Assembly (NCBI RefSeq): GCF_000969605.1
Contig: NZ_JZUE01000003.1
Coordinates: forward strand, 283,029-347,028
Length of the DNA stretch: 64,000 nt
Reading direction: 5' to 3'
DNA from: Aquincola tertiaricarbonis
Lineage (GTDB): Bacteria > Pseudomonadota > Gammaproteobacteria > Burkholderiales > Burkholderiaceae_C
Below the pieces are notes generated by a model. That model did no database searches. It saw nothing but the letters and a program-made list of their open reading frames with translations, and was not told where the DNA came from. Position 1 is the stretch's first letter. Every line of letters starts with the position of its first letter. Shown piece after piece: positions 11,959-19,567 of the stretch. The position numbers were made by a program, and so were the translations under genes.

Positions 11959-12485
11959 GCTGGCACCGCCGCAGCCGCCGCCTTGGCATCCCTCCGCGCG
12001 GCATGGATGCGCTCGAGGTTGCGCAGGTAGTAGACGGCGGCTTCGACCTCGTCGTCCGTCAGCAGCTCGGTGCCTGTGCGCCGGCGCACTGCCTCATGCA
12101 GGCCAATGCGGAAGATCACCCAGCCGTGCTTCGGGCCGTAGCCGTACTCGATCTCGACGGCCTGGCCGTGCCAGTGCGCGTAGTTTTTGGTGCCGACGAA
12201 GCGCACCTTCAGCAGGCTGCCCTTCGCCAGCACCAGCTGCACGGCCTGCTCGAGCACCAGCGCGCGGTCTTCGCCCGCATTGTTGTAGTCGCTGAAGACA
12301 TCGAGCACCGACTCGGCCAGCTGCAGCTTGGCTTCGTCAAGGCCGGCCGTGGCCAGCAGGATGGCGGCGTTCACGGTCTCGAGCGATCGCCGGATGCCAG
12401 CCACCGTCTTGTCGTGCTGCACCTTCTCGTTGGCCAGCGCCGTCAGCAGCTCGGCCTTCTTGCGTTCGTGTTGCGCGAGGGACAT
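11955..12485 (-). CDS. Hypothetical phage early protein
   Basis: 176 residues. The N-terminal half is a helical coiled coil (HERKKAELLTALANEKVQ); the C-terminal half contains FVGTKNYAHWHGQAVEIEYGYG, a compact beta-rich segment, and an Ala-rich tail. Family not recognised. It lies directly after the SbcC-like gene (24-bp gap) and overlaps the next gene's GTG. Confidence 0.55.
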   Translation of the reverse strand: MSLAQHERKKAELLTALANEKVQHDKTVAGIRRSLETVNAAILLATAGLDEAKLQLAESVLDVFSDYNNAGEDRALVLEQAVQLVLAKGSLLKVRFVGTKNYAHWHGQAVEIEYGYGPKHGWVIFRIGLHEAVRRRTGTELLTDDEVEAAVYYLRNLERIHAARRDAKAAAAAVPA

Positions 12486-12509
12486 GCGTCGTCTCCGTGT
12501 GGGTGGTGA

Positions 12510-14306
12510 TCAGGCGGCCTGCGCGAGCTGCGCCCCTTCGGTGGCGGCCTTGCCGCCCTCGACCCAGATCGCCGCGGTGCTGGCCGGCAAGCTGGCCGGC
12601 ACGCTCTTCAGCGTCCCGAATACCAGCGCGGTGTCGATCTCGTCCTGGGTGGCCAGCACATCCAGCCAGGCCAGCAGGTCGCTGCGGCCCTGCAGGTCCA
12701 GCACGTCGAAGCGATCCAGCACGATCAGCCGCAACCCGGACAGGTGCGAAACGGCCTCGGCCACCATGGCGTCCACGCGCCACTGCTCCGACTCGCTCAG
12801 CAGCCGGTACTGGCGGCCGTCGCCGCAGGTGATCTCCATGTCCGCGCCGATGCCGGCGCGTAGCCAGTCGGTGTCCAGCGCGCTCTGCTGCAGCCGGGCG
12901 TTGATCGGCTCCAGCGCTTCGAACAACAGGTCGGCCGGGATGCCGCTGGGCGACAGCGCGTCGCCGATCGCCGTCCACTGCAGCACGTCAAAGTGGTGCC
13001 CGGCGGCGGCCTTCGTCTTCTCCGCGGCAGCGTCAGCGTCCCGCTTGGCCACCTTGAGCGCATCCATGCGGCCCTGCTTCTCGGCGCGCTGCGCCTTCAG
13101 CTGGTCGATCTGCAGCCGCGCCGCGGCCAGCGCGTCGGCGGCGTGCGGCTCTGCCAGCTCCGCCTCGATGGTGCCGATCTCGGTGGCCGCTGCCTTGGAG
13201 GCGTCGATGTCGCGTCGGTCGTTGGCCACCGCGCTGGCGCAGGTGGCGCGAGCGGCCTGCAGCTCCTTCAGCCGGCTTGCTGCCGCCGGGTCGCCGCCCA
13301 TGGCCGACAGCGGGCCGTGCTCGGCTTCGTACAGCGTCAGCGCGGCGGCCACGTCAGCCTCCGCGGACGTGCCTTCCACTTCGTCTCGGGCCGACTGAAG
13401 CGCGCGGGCCATGGTGTGCACCAGGCCGATCCGCGGGCCGCCGCCGGCAGCCGCGGCGGTCTTTTCGATCTCGGCGTCCAGGCGCTTCAGCTCGGCCTCG
13501 TCGACGCCCAGCTTCGTCTCTCGCCGCTTGAGCAGCTCGGCCACGCCGCGCAGCTGCGGCAGTCGGTCCAGAAGCTGCGTGCGCCGATCGCGCACCGCCT
13601 GCAGCTTCGCAATCTCGCCCACCCACTGCTCGATCGCCACGTCCAGGTGCTGCAGCTCGGTGACCACGGCCGCCGCGGCCTTGGCGTCGAATGCCGGCAC
13701 CGGCGCCCGCCACTCCTCGGCCTTCACCTCGCCGTAGGCCTCGCCGGTGACCTGCCGCCAGGCGCCCTTCGCTTCGGTGGCCTTGGCTTTGGCGTCCTCG
13801 GCGGCCGCCTCGAAGCCTGCGCGCAGGATGGGCGCGATGCGCTCGACCTTTGCCGCGTTGCAGTCTCGCGAGATAAGCCGGGCCTTCACGCTGGCCGCGT
13901 CCATCTTCACCTTCATCAGCCCGAACAGGAACTTGCGGCGCTCGTCCGGCTTCATGCTGGCGAAGCGCTGGGCATCGAGCACGAAGGGCAGGGCGTCGGG
14001 CATCTGGTAGCCGGACAGCTTCGTCTTGCCGCTGGGCAGCACCACCGCGGCCAGGCCGGGCTCGTCGCCGGTGACCACGCCGATCTCGACGAAGCCGGTT
14101 TTGGCACCGTCGTGCACCAGGGCGGTCCAGTCCTTCTTGTACTGAACCCGCACGGCCTCGCCGGCCAGCGCCAGCCGCACGGCTTCCTTGATGCTGCTTT
14201 TGCCTGCAGCATTGGCGCCGCCGAACAGGGTGACGGTGGTGTCCAGCACCACGTTCACGTTGACCAGGCCGAGGAAGTTCTCGGCGGTGATGGTGTTGAT
14301 CTTCAC
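12510..14306 (-). CDS. SbcC/RecF-like AAA ATPase
   Basis: 598 residues with a GTG start. The N-terminal KINTITAENFLGLV with Walker A GGANAAGKSS is the pattern of SMC-type recombination ATPases (SbcC, RecF, DndD). A long middle region is rich in coiled coil. The C-terminal half has a signature/Walker B region reading RLIVLDRFDVLDL, where the usual acidic residue after LD is Arg-Phe-Asp, so the hydrolysis motif is slightly atypical. It follows recT in the operon and probably serves the recombination pathway with the upstream nuclease. A remote resemblance to DndD should be kept in mind, given the DndC-like gene at 23.2 kb. Confidence 0.75.
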   Translation of the reverse strand: MKINTITAENFLGLVNVNVVLDTTVTLFGGANAAGKSSIKEAVRLALAGEAVRVQYKKDWTALVHDGAKTGFVEIGVVTGDEPGLAAVVLPSGKTKLSGYQMPDALPFVLDAQRFASMKPDERRKFLFGLMKVKMDAASVKARLISRDCNAAKVERIAPILRAGFEAAAEDAKAKATEAKGAWRQVTGEAYGEVKAEEWRAPVPAFDAKAAAAVVTELQHLDVAIEQWVGEIAKLQAVRDRRTQLLDRLPQLRGVAELLKRRETKLGVDEAELKRLDAEIEKTAAAAGGGPRIGLVHTMARALQSARDEVEGTSAEADVAAALTLYEAEHGPLSAMGGDPAAASRLKELQAARATCASAVANDRRDIDASKAAATEIGTIEAELAEPHAADALAAARLQIDQLKAQRAEKQGRMDALKVAKRDADAAAEKTKAAAGHHFDVLQWTAIGDALSPSGIPADLLFEALEPINARLQQSALDTDWLRAGIGADMEITCGDGRQYRLLSESEQWRVDAMVAEAVSHLSGLRLIVLDRFDVLDLQGRSDLLAWLDVLATQDEIDTALVFGTLKSVPASLPASTAAIWVEGGKAATEGAQLAQAA

Positions 14307-14316
14307 GGCTGGTGCC

Positions 14317-15543
14317 TTACTCGATCGTGGACTGGGTGCCGGCGGGCGGCGCCGTGCGGCGACGGCTGGCCGGTGCGGCGGCGGTGGTGCTCGCGCTGGA
14401 GCTGGCGCCGGCCTGGCCGGTGCTGGCTGCCTGCTGCTGCCCGGCCGCGTCGAGCAGTTCGGCGCGGCGGCGCTGGTACACATCGCTCAGCGACTGCGCG
14501 GTGTCGGCGTCGGCCACGCCGCGGATCTCGTCGGCCAGCAGGTCCAGCGCGTCGACGTCCTTGCACGCGGCCAGCTTGTCGGCAAAGGCCTCGGCGTCTA
14601 AGGCCGGCGCTTCCTGTTTCTGCTTCGCGTTTAAAGCGCCGGTGCCGGCCGGCGGCCGGGTCGTCTCGCCGGTCTCCCCGTCGGCGTCGTCGGCTGCCGT
14701 GCGCGGCTCGCCGACCTGCTCCACCACCTTCATCGGTGCGGCGGCGGGGTCGCGCCGCAGCTCTTCGGTGGTCACCGATCGCACGGTGCCGTCCGGCGCC
14801 ACGTCGATGGTCGTCATGTCCTGGAGCTCTTCGGTCGAGCGACCCATGCCCATCACGACGTCCGGCGCGTGGATGCGCGCGAAGAACGCGCCGGCGCGGT
14901 ACTGCAGCATCAGCGTGCGCATCGTGGTCTGCCACTTCGAGCCCGGCTTGCTGTACCAGCCTTCCTCGACGGCCATCTGCATGCTCACCGGCGCCGACTC
15001 GACACGCTCTTCGGTGGTGCGGCCGTTCTCGCGGATGTAGGCCCACGCGATGCACTCGATGTTCTCGATCTCGACCTCGCGGTCGATGAAGTCGAAGCCG
15101 CGCTTGGCATCGTTCCAGCCCTGCTTTTCGCGGTACTTGGCCTTCATGCGGCCCAGGTTGCGCATCTGGAAGCGCAGCGGCGTGAAGCGGCCGCTGGCGT
15201 TGATGGCCGCGATCTGGAACTGCGCCGACCAAGACAGCCGGCCCTCGATCACGTTGGCGTGCTGCATCACCGAGGTGATGCTCATGCCCACCGCGCGGGC
15301 CGTCTCGATCGCCACCAGGCAGTTGCCCAGCGCGGCCGGGTTGTCGACCCAGGTCGAGCCGTTGCGGCCCTTTTTCTCGACCTGCAGGCGGAACTGCGCC
15401 GGCACGGCGTCGGAGGTGGCGAAGGCCTTGGCGATGCGCTGGGCCAGCTCGAAGCCGCGCAGCGAGAACATGTCGATGACCTGGTCGGCCGCCTGGGCGA
15501 CGGCGCCGCCTGTGCGCTGGATCTCGGCGAGGGATGTGTTCAT
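14317..15543 (-). CDS. RecT-like single-strand annealing protein
   Basis: 408 residues. The first 250 residues carry RecT-family landmarks: VIDMFSLRGFELAQRIAKAF, NPAALGNCLVAIETARAVGMS, VIEGRLSWSAQFQIAAIN and KWQTTMRTLMLQYRAGAFFAR. The C-terminal third is a low-complexity Ala/Thr/Pro linker ending SRRRTAPPAGTQSTIE, typical of phage variants. It anneals complementary strands during phage recombination. Its usual partner, a PD-(D/E)XK exonuclease, is the next gene upstream in the operon. Confidence 0.82.
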   Translation of the reverse strand: MNTSLAEIQRTGGAVAQAADQVIDMFSLRGFELAQRIAKAFATSDAVPAQFRLQVEKKGRNGSTWVDNPAALGNCLVAIETARAVGMSITSVMQHANVIEGRLSWSAQFQIAAINASGRFTPLRFQMRNLGRMKAKYREKQGWNDAKRGFDFIDREVEIENIECIAWAYIRENGRTTEERVESAPVSMQMAVEEGWYSKPGSKWQTTMRTLMLQYRAGAFFARIHAPDVVMGMGRSTEELQDMTTIDVAPDGTVRSVTTEELRRDPAAAPMKVVEQVGEPRTAADDADGETGETTRPPAGTGALNAKQKQEAPALDAEAFADKLAACKDVDALDLLADEIRGVADADTAQSLSDVYQRRRAELLDAAGQQQAASTGQAGASSSASTTAAAPASRRRTAPPAGTQSTIE

Positions 15544-15557
15544 GAATGGAGTGCCTT

Positions 15558-16368
15558 TCACTCGTGGTAGCTGCAGGTGTCCCAGCGCGCGCAGTACTTC
15601 GGCGAGCACAGCATCGACTGGGGGTTGGGCGCGAAGAGCCCGGTTCGGAACATCTCGGCGGCGTGGGAGATCAGCCCGCGGCTGGTCTCGGTGCCGACCA
15701 TCACGCGCTTGGCGTCGAAGACCTCGGAGGCCGCGACCTGCGGCTTGCTGCTGGTCTGCAGCGCCAGGACCTGCGCGCCGGCGGTCTGCTCGCCGGTGTC
15801 GGCTTCGAACATCAGCTGGTAGGTGCCCAGCTGCGCGCTGCGACCTTTCGTCTTCGCCTGGCCATGCTCGATGACGCGCGAGCCGGTCTTGATGTCAGGG
15901 ATCACCACGCCGGCGTCGGTCTCGGCGACGCGGGCCCGGTCCATCGTGCCGGTGAGCCGCACCACGATGCCGCCGCCGCAGTCAATGTCGAGCGGCTGCA
16001 GCTGCGCCTCCACGCTGCGGAAGGTGAAGCGCGGCGACAGATCGAAGCAGTAGGCGGTGTGCAGCTGCAGGCCGATGCGCTCGGCGTCGCACATGCTCAG
16101 GTCGTCCTGGCTGCGGTCCAGCTCGTAGCGCGGCGTGTGCAGCGTCTCGATGAACACGCCGGCGGCGTCATCGACCGAGAGCGGCGATGCGCCCGGCAGC
16201 CGGCCGTTTGTCGAAGGCGGCCGTGCTGGCGTGGATCGACGTGCCGAGGTGGGCGCGCATGCCGCTGGGCTTGCGCATGCCCAGCAGGTGCTCGCCCTCC
16301 CACTTGTAGGCGCAGTCGAACAGGCCGCCCCAGGAGCTGGCGCGCACGGTGAGGCTAGGAGCCGCCAT
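15558..16368 (-). pseudogene. PD-(D/E)XK exonuclease (Cas4/AddB-like), frameshifted
   Basis: The first frame (ATG at 16368) gives MAAPSLTVRASSWGGLFDCAYKW...GTSIHASTAAFDK. The rest continues in another frame as GRLPGASPLSVDDAAGVFIETL, with the nuclease motif VVIPDIKTGS and a Cys cluster CSPKYCARWDTC at the C-terminus. Removing the C encoded at 16206 joins the two parts perfectly into about 269 residues. Four cysteines (one N-terminal in FDCAYKW, three C-terminal) suggest a [4Fe-4S] cluster as in Cas4, AddB and Dna2. This nuclease would make 3' tails for RecT. As written it is broken; a single-base sequencing error is possible. Confidence 0.75.
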
Positions 16369-16658
16369 CAGCGTGTGCCCTCCAGCGTGGTGCGCCACGC
16401 GGCGCGGATCGCATTGGCGGCTTGCCGAAGGAACGACGGCCGGCGGTAATGCGTTATGGGGTTGGCGTGCTCTTGCGGGAACGCCTCGGCCAGCGTGCGA
16501 GGGAGGCGCTCGAACTCGTAGCGCTCTGCGATGTGACGATCGACGTCGGCCTCGGTCAGCGCACCGATGCCGCACTCGCAGGGGCGGGCGCCGTGCTGGC
16601 AGTCGTCGTCGCAGCCGTTGGCCACGAACCCGCGGTGGAGGGGGATGACCTTCGCCAT
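16368..16658 (-). CDS. Small cysteine-containing phage protein
   Basis: 96 residues. The N-terminus has NGCDDDCQHGARPCECGIG, a dense Cys block that could bind zinc, followed by a helical C-terminal half (FLRQAANAIRAAWRTTLEG). Its stop overlaps the nuclease ATG (TGATG). The family is not recognised. Confidence 0.55.
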   Translation of the reverse strand: MAKVIPLHRGFVANGCDDDCQHGARPCECGIGALTEADVDRHIAERYEFERLPRTLAEAFPQEHANPITHYRRPSFLRQAANAIRAAWRTTLEGTR

Positions 16659-16659
16659 G

Positions 16660-16818
16660 TCAGTGCGCCCACCAGTGGCCAGGCTGCAGGGCCGAGCCGC
16701 CGATGCCGATGCCGAAGACCAGCAGGCCCAGCACCGCCTGGCCGCGGCGTTGCCACAGCCAATGCAGCGAGGCCAGCGCTGCGATCAGCACCGCGTGGAG
16801 CAGCAGCTGCGCCTTCAC
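16660..16818 (-). CDS. 52-residue two-segment membrane peptide
   Basis: A GTG start at 16818 overlaps the stop of the preceding peptide. Sequence landmarks: KAQLLLHAVLIAALASLHWLW, then QAVLGLLVFGIGIGGSAL, giving two hydrophobic segments separated by a short basic turn (QRRGQ). It is one of three consecutive tiny membrane proteins in the operon. Function unknown. Confidence 0.55.
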   Translation of the reverse strand: MKAQLLLHAVLIAALASLHWLWQRRGQAVLGLLVFGIGIGGSALQPGHWWAH

Positions 16819-16940
16819 ATCGACCACCACAGCCCCAAGAGGGCAAGGCCAACGGCGCCAAGGGCCTGGGCCGCGGTGATGACGAGGTCGCGCACGCGGC
16901 GGTGGAAGGCCATCCACTGCAGATCGTCGTGATGGGTCAC
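16815..16940 (-). CDS. 41-residue membrane peptide
   Basis: A GTG start (16940) overlaps the preceding stop as GTGA. A polar His/Asp-rich N-terminus is followed by one hydrophobic helix (VITAAQALGAVGLALLGLWW). It is supported mainly by coupling to both neighbours. Confidence 0.5.
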   Translation of the reverse strand: MTHHDDLQWMAFHRRVRDLVITAAQALGAVGLALLGLWWSM

Positions 16941-17101
16941 AGCAGTGCTCCCGATGCGGCCGGCGCCGCGGTGCGTTGCAGGGCGCGCTCGACGTGCTGT
17001 TCGAGCAGGGCGTCGATGCCGACGAAGACGATGCCCACGAGGCCGGCCGTGGCCAGCAGGCCCAGCAGCACGCCGAGGGCGGTTTGCAGCACGGCCTTCA
17101 T
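16937..17101 (-). CDS. 54-residue single-span membrane peptide
   Basis: An ATG at 17101 overlaps the preceding stop (ATGA). The sequence begins MKAVLQTALGVLLGLLATAG with a long hydrophobic helix to about residue 30, then an amphipathic tail ALLEQHVERALQR. It is likely an inner-membrane protein; function unknown. Confidence 0.55.
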   Translation of the reverse strand: MKAVLQTALGVLLGLLATAGLVGIVFVGIDALLEQHVERALQRTAAPAASGALL

Positions 17102-17538
17102 GCGGCACCGTCCTCTTGCCGTGGGTCGGCCAGCGATTCGCGCAACGCCTGGCCGTCTTCGCTCGCGGCCCAGCGCTGCTCGAGCTCAGCCCGGCAGGCG
17201 GCGAACACACGCGGGTCACGCGTCGTGCGCTGCAGGTGCACCACTTGCGCGACGGTCGCCGCGGCCAGCCGCTCGGGCATGCGCAGCGGCATGCTGGCAA
17301 TCCAGTCGGTGCCCGTCACGTCGTCGTGGCCCTCACACTCGAAGTGCAGCCACTCGGCGAAGCTGTGCACCGCGGACTTGAAGCGCTGGTCCAGCAGCAG
17401 GTCGGTGCCCGTCAGCAGCGCCGGCACGCGGCGCGCGTCGACAGGGTGCGGGATGTGGGTGAAGGCCTCGGGCCGCAGCTCGGCGCTGCAGTCGGGGTCG
17501 TGGCGCTTGGCGGCCACAGCCTGGCGCAGGGCGGTCAT
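17098..17538 (-). CDS. Hypothetical phage early protein
   Basis: 146 residues, soluble, with FKSAVHSFAEWLHFECEG and an acidic C-terminus (ESLADPRQEDGAA). No domain is recognised. Its ATG overlaps the stop of the 93-residue neighbour. Confidence 0.55.
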   Translation of the reverse strand: MTALRQAVAAKRHDPDCSAELRPEAFTHIPHPVDARRVPALLTGTDLLLDQRFKSAVHSFAEWLHFECEGHDDVTGTDWIASMPLRMPERLAAATVAQVVHLQRTTRDPRVFAACRAELEQRWAASEDGQALRESLADPRQEDGAA

Positions 17539-17816
17539 GACTGCCCTCTGTAGCGCAGCGCACGGGAGGCTTTGCGCTCACCTTGACGCACCAGTGCTTC
17601 GGTCGGGTGCTCGTACTTCGCGTCGCGCAGGGCATCGGCGCCGCCGGCGCGGGCGACGAGACGTTCCCAGCTGGCAAAGCCTTCTCGCTGGGCCAGCTGG
17701 GCGAGGGCAGCCGCCTGCTTCAGGCCGCGTTCGACCTTCAGCGCCTTGGCTTCCAGCTTCAGTTCCAGCACGCGCGCCGGAGTGATGGCAGGCAGGTCAC
17801 ACAAGCGGGCAGTCAC
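17535..17816 (-). CDS. Hypothetical phage early protein
   Basis: 93 residues, helical: VLELKLEAKALKVERGLKQ then QLAQREGFASWERLVARAGG, ending in a basic tail (KASRALRYRGQS). No family is recognised. Coupled at both ends. Confidence 0.55.
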   Translation of the reverse strand: MTARLCDLPAITPARVLELKLEAKALKVERGLKQAAALAQLAQREGFASWERLVARAGGADALRDAKYEHPTEALVRQGERKASRALRYRGQS

Positions 17817-18277
17817 GCCGGCACCTGCTGAGCTTCGGTCGCCGCGGCAACCGGCTGGGCCTTGGTGACGTTGATCTCGACGACGAGCGAACGGCCGTAT
17901 TTCAGTCGCACCAGGTCACTGCTGCCCCAGTCCTTTCGCTCGAGCTCACGGAAGCCCAGCTTGAGCAACTCGACGTGCAGCTGGTCTTCGGCCGAGAACA
18001 GGACGGACCGGATGCGCAGGGACTTGCCGCTGTCGAGCGTGTCGAACTCGCGCTTGGCCAGATCGACGCCGGCCGCGCGAAGGGGATCTAGGAAGGTGTG
18101 CAGCAGCGCCAGCTTGGCGCTCAGCTTCTTGATCGTGCCAAGTCGTGCGCGGTGCTCGTAGTCCGCCCGGGCGATCGTCACCTCTTCGAGCGTGCGCGGC
18201 TCTCGGCCCTTGAACTTGAGGTGGCTCTGCCACCGTGCGTCGACGAGGGGCGTCGCCGTCGCCTGTTGCTGTCCCAT
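17813..18277 (-). CDS. First gene of the leftward early operon, hypothetical
   Basis: 154 residues. The ATG at 18277 has a strong Shine-Dalgarno GGAGGT 6 bases upstream and follows promoter PL by about 20 bases of leader. A Lys/Arg-rich helical N-terminal half (REPRTLEEVTIARADYEHRAR) is followed by a beta-rich C-terminal part (SSDLVRLKYGRSLVVEINV). By position it corresponds to the lambda N slot, but no arginine-rich N-like motif is seen, so antitermination is not claimed. Confidence 0.65.
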   Translation of the reverse strand: MGQQQATATPLVDARWQSHLKFKGREPRTLEEVTIARADYEHRARLGTIKKLSAKLALLHTFLDPLRAAGVDLAKREFDTLDSGKSLRIRSVLFSAEDQLHVELLKLGFRELERKDWGSSDLVRLKYGRSLVVEINVTKAQPVAAATEAQQVPA

Positions 18278-18303
18278 CTGCACCTCCGTGTGTATGGAGG
18301 GGC

Positions 18304-18332
18304 AGTATGCACAACGCATAACTTATGCGCAA
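18304..18332 (-). promoter_or_regulatory. Leftward early promoter PL
   Basis: On the minus strand TTGCGC (18332-18327), 17 bases, then CATACT (18309-18304), correctly placed 27 bases before the first operon ATG. The 15-bp operator palindrome lies exactly in the spacer, so a bound repressor would block RNA polymerase. Confidence 0.65.
18315..18329. promoter_or_regulatory. Operator OL1, perfect palindrome
   Basis: CGCATAACTTATGCG is a perfect 7+1+7 palindrome overlapping PL. A second copy with one mismatch per half site, TGCATAACTTCTGCA, is at 18339-18353, one 24-bp step away. Related half sites recur in front of the cro-like gene. The binding partner is most likely the CI-like repressor. Confidence 0.7.
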
Positions 18333-18374
18333 GCGGTCTGCATAACTTCTGCACTTGCGCCCGGCGCCGGCAAA

Positions 18375-18398
18375 GAAAAAGCCGCCCCGTGGCGGCTT
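18375..18398 (-). terminator. Intrinsic terminator of the repressor-SHOCT operon
   Basis: AAGCCGCC, loop, GGCGGCTT (18379-18398) followed on the minus strand by TTTTTC. It lies about 20 bases after the stop of the SHOCT gene and isolates lysogenic transcription from the leftward early operon. Confidence 0.8.
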
Positions 18399-18418
18399 CA
18401 ATCTAGGGGTCGAGGAAT

Positions 18419-18823
18419 CTACAAGCCAAGCAAACGTCGCTTCTGAGTGTCGAACTCATCCTGCGTGAGGACCCCAGTCTCTCTGAGCGCCGCGAGCTTG
18501 GTGAGCTCGTCTGCCACCCCCACGTTCGTTGGCGGCACTCCGTCTCGACGTTCAGGCGCCGGCGGAGCGGCCGGCGCCGCAGCAGCGGCCGCGATGGCCC
18601 GTATGGACTCGATCTCGCGCTCGTGATCCAGCTTCCTGCGCTCCTCCTCCGCCCGCTCCAGCTTCAGGTCCTTGGTGACGAGCACCACGATGATGCCGAT
18701 CAGTGGGGACGTGACAACGGCCAGGAGAAAGAAGCCCGGCCCGCTGCGGCCGCGGCCCTCCGCAATGAAGCCGACGCCCGCCGAGAGCAGCAGCCACACG
18801 AACAGCCATAGTCCAAAGTCCAT
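18419..18823 (-). CDS. SHOCT-domain membrane protein linked to the repressor
   Basis: 134 residues. Two hydrophobic segments lie near residues 3-21 and 31-49 (FFLLAVVTSPLIGIIVVLV). They are followed by a charged helix (LKLERAEEERRKLDHEREIE), an Ala/Pro linker and a C-terminal SHOCT motif (ELTKLAALRETGVLTQDEF...KRRLL). It is 19 bp downstream of the repressor with no visible promoter of its own, and a terminator follows. It should therefore be expressed in the lysogen, the position held by rexA/rexB in lambda. A role in superinfection exclusion or stress sensing is inferred from place only. Confidence 0.75.
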   Translation of the reverse strand: MDFGLWLFVWLLLSAGVGFIAEGRGRSGPGFFLLAVVTSPLIGIIVVLVTKDLKLERAEEERRKLDHEREIESIRAIAAAAAAPAAPPAPERRDGVPPTNVGVADELTKLAALRETGVLTQDEFDTQKRRLLGL

Positions 18824-18842
18824 CCGGTCTCCTCTTCTGGCG

Positions 18843-19484
18843 TCAACGCGAACGACGCCCGACCTTCACGTAGCTGGTCATGATCGCTCGCACCTCGAGG
18901 TGATCCGCGATCGAGTCGAGCGGCTCATATCCGTCCGCGAGCGCCACCGCCTGCCAATGGCCCGGCTTCTTGAACCGGTACTCACGGAAGAACACGTTGC
19001 CGTCGCGGTCCCCCACAAGCACCGCATCCCGTGCTCGGGCGTCTCCAACATCGGTGGAGAACCGAACTAGCGTGCCGGCGGGAAATTCCGGCGCCATGGA
19101 GTCGTCTGTGATCGTGATCTCGAACGTCGCAGGCAGGGGCCCGGCCATCAGCGCTTCCCAGGTGAGGTGTGGAACCTCAACTATCGGTGCTGGCTGGCTC
19201 ACGCCATGAGCCTGAGGAAACGGCTGGTCACTATTCGCCGCTGAGGCCGTGACGTCTTGACGGTTGCCGCCGTCTTGGTCCAGCCACCCTGCAGGGCGGT
19301 CGTACCGCCTCTCAATCTTGGCAGCCAGATCGTCGCCGAGCCCGCGCGTGCCGCTTACCAGCGCGCTGACATGTGACTTGGGTGTTCCGATGGCCTGAGC
19401 CAGCGCAGACGCGCTCCCGGCTTCGGCAATGAGCTTGAGCAGGTTGTCGCGGCGCCGCAGGTGCCGTGTGCTGGAAATCTTCAC
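18843..19484 (-). CDS. CI-like phage repressor (HTH plus S24-like C-domain)
   Basis: 213 residues with a GTG start. An N-terminal helix-turn-helix (SASALAQAIGTPKSHVSALVSG, residues about 24-45) is followed by a LexA/S24-type C-terminal domain with the serine motif TDDSMAPEF. The catalytic lysine expected in the later strand (family pattern VKR) is not evident: the corresponding segment reads GNVFFREYRF. No Ala-Gly or Cys-Gly cleavage site is evident in the linker. Autocleavage may therefore be lost, with the domain used for oligomerisation; this is inference. It is divergent from the cro-like gene. Confidence 0.85.
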   Translation of the reverse strand: MKISSTRHLRRRDNLLKLIAEAGSASALAQAIGTPKSHVSALVSGTRGLGDDLAAKIERRYDRPAGWLDQDGGNRQDVTASAANSDQPFPQAHGVSQPAPIVEVPHLTWEALMAGPLPATFEITITDDSMAPEFPAGTLVRFSTDVGDARARDAVLVGDRDGNVFFREYRFKKPGHWQAVALADGYEPLDSIADHLEVRAIMTSYVKVGRRSR

Positions 19485-19502
19485 GGCGCGAGGTTAGGCG
19501 CA

Positions 19503-19531
19503 TTGCATACCAAGGCGTTACGCACTATGCT
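19503..19531 (+). promoter_or_regulatory. Rightward early promoter PR
   Basis: TTGCAT (19503-19508), 17-base spacer, TATGCT (19526-19531), pointing at the Cro-like gene 31 bases away. Operator-like elements overlap it. Confidence 0.55.
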
Positions 19532-19567
19532 GCACGCCTGAGTTACGCAAAGCGCATAACAATGGAC
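19510..19567. promoter_or_regulatory. Operator region OR between repressor and cro-like gene
   Basis: Half sites related to those at OL recur: GTTACGCA at 19517-19524 and 19542-19549, exactly 25 bp apart, and CGCATAAC at 19553-19560 in the opposite orientation. The common core is GC(A/G)TAAC. The arrangement of three sites between two divergent regulators resembles the lambda OR switch. Confidence 0.55.

Noticed and set aside
12510..14306. SbcC-like ATPase as the DndD partner of the DndC-like gene
   Set aside because: It sits next to recT and the exonuclease in another operon; the recombination role is more likely, so the link is kept only as a possibility.
16200..16212. Programmed +1 frameshift in the exonuclease
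   Set aside because: No known slippery or stimulator pattern is seen; a plain one-base indel or sequencing error is simpler.
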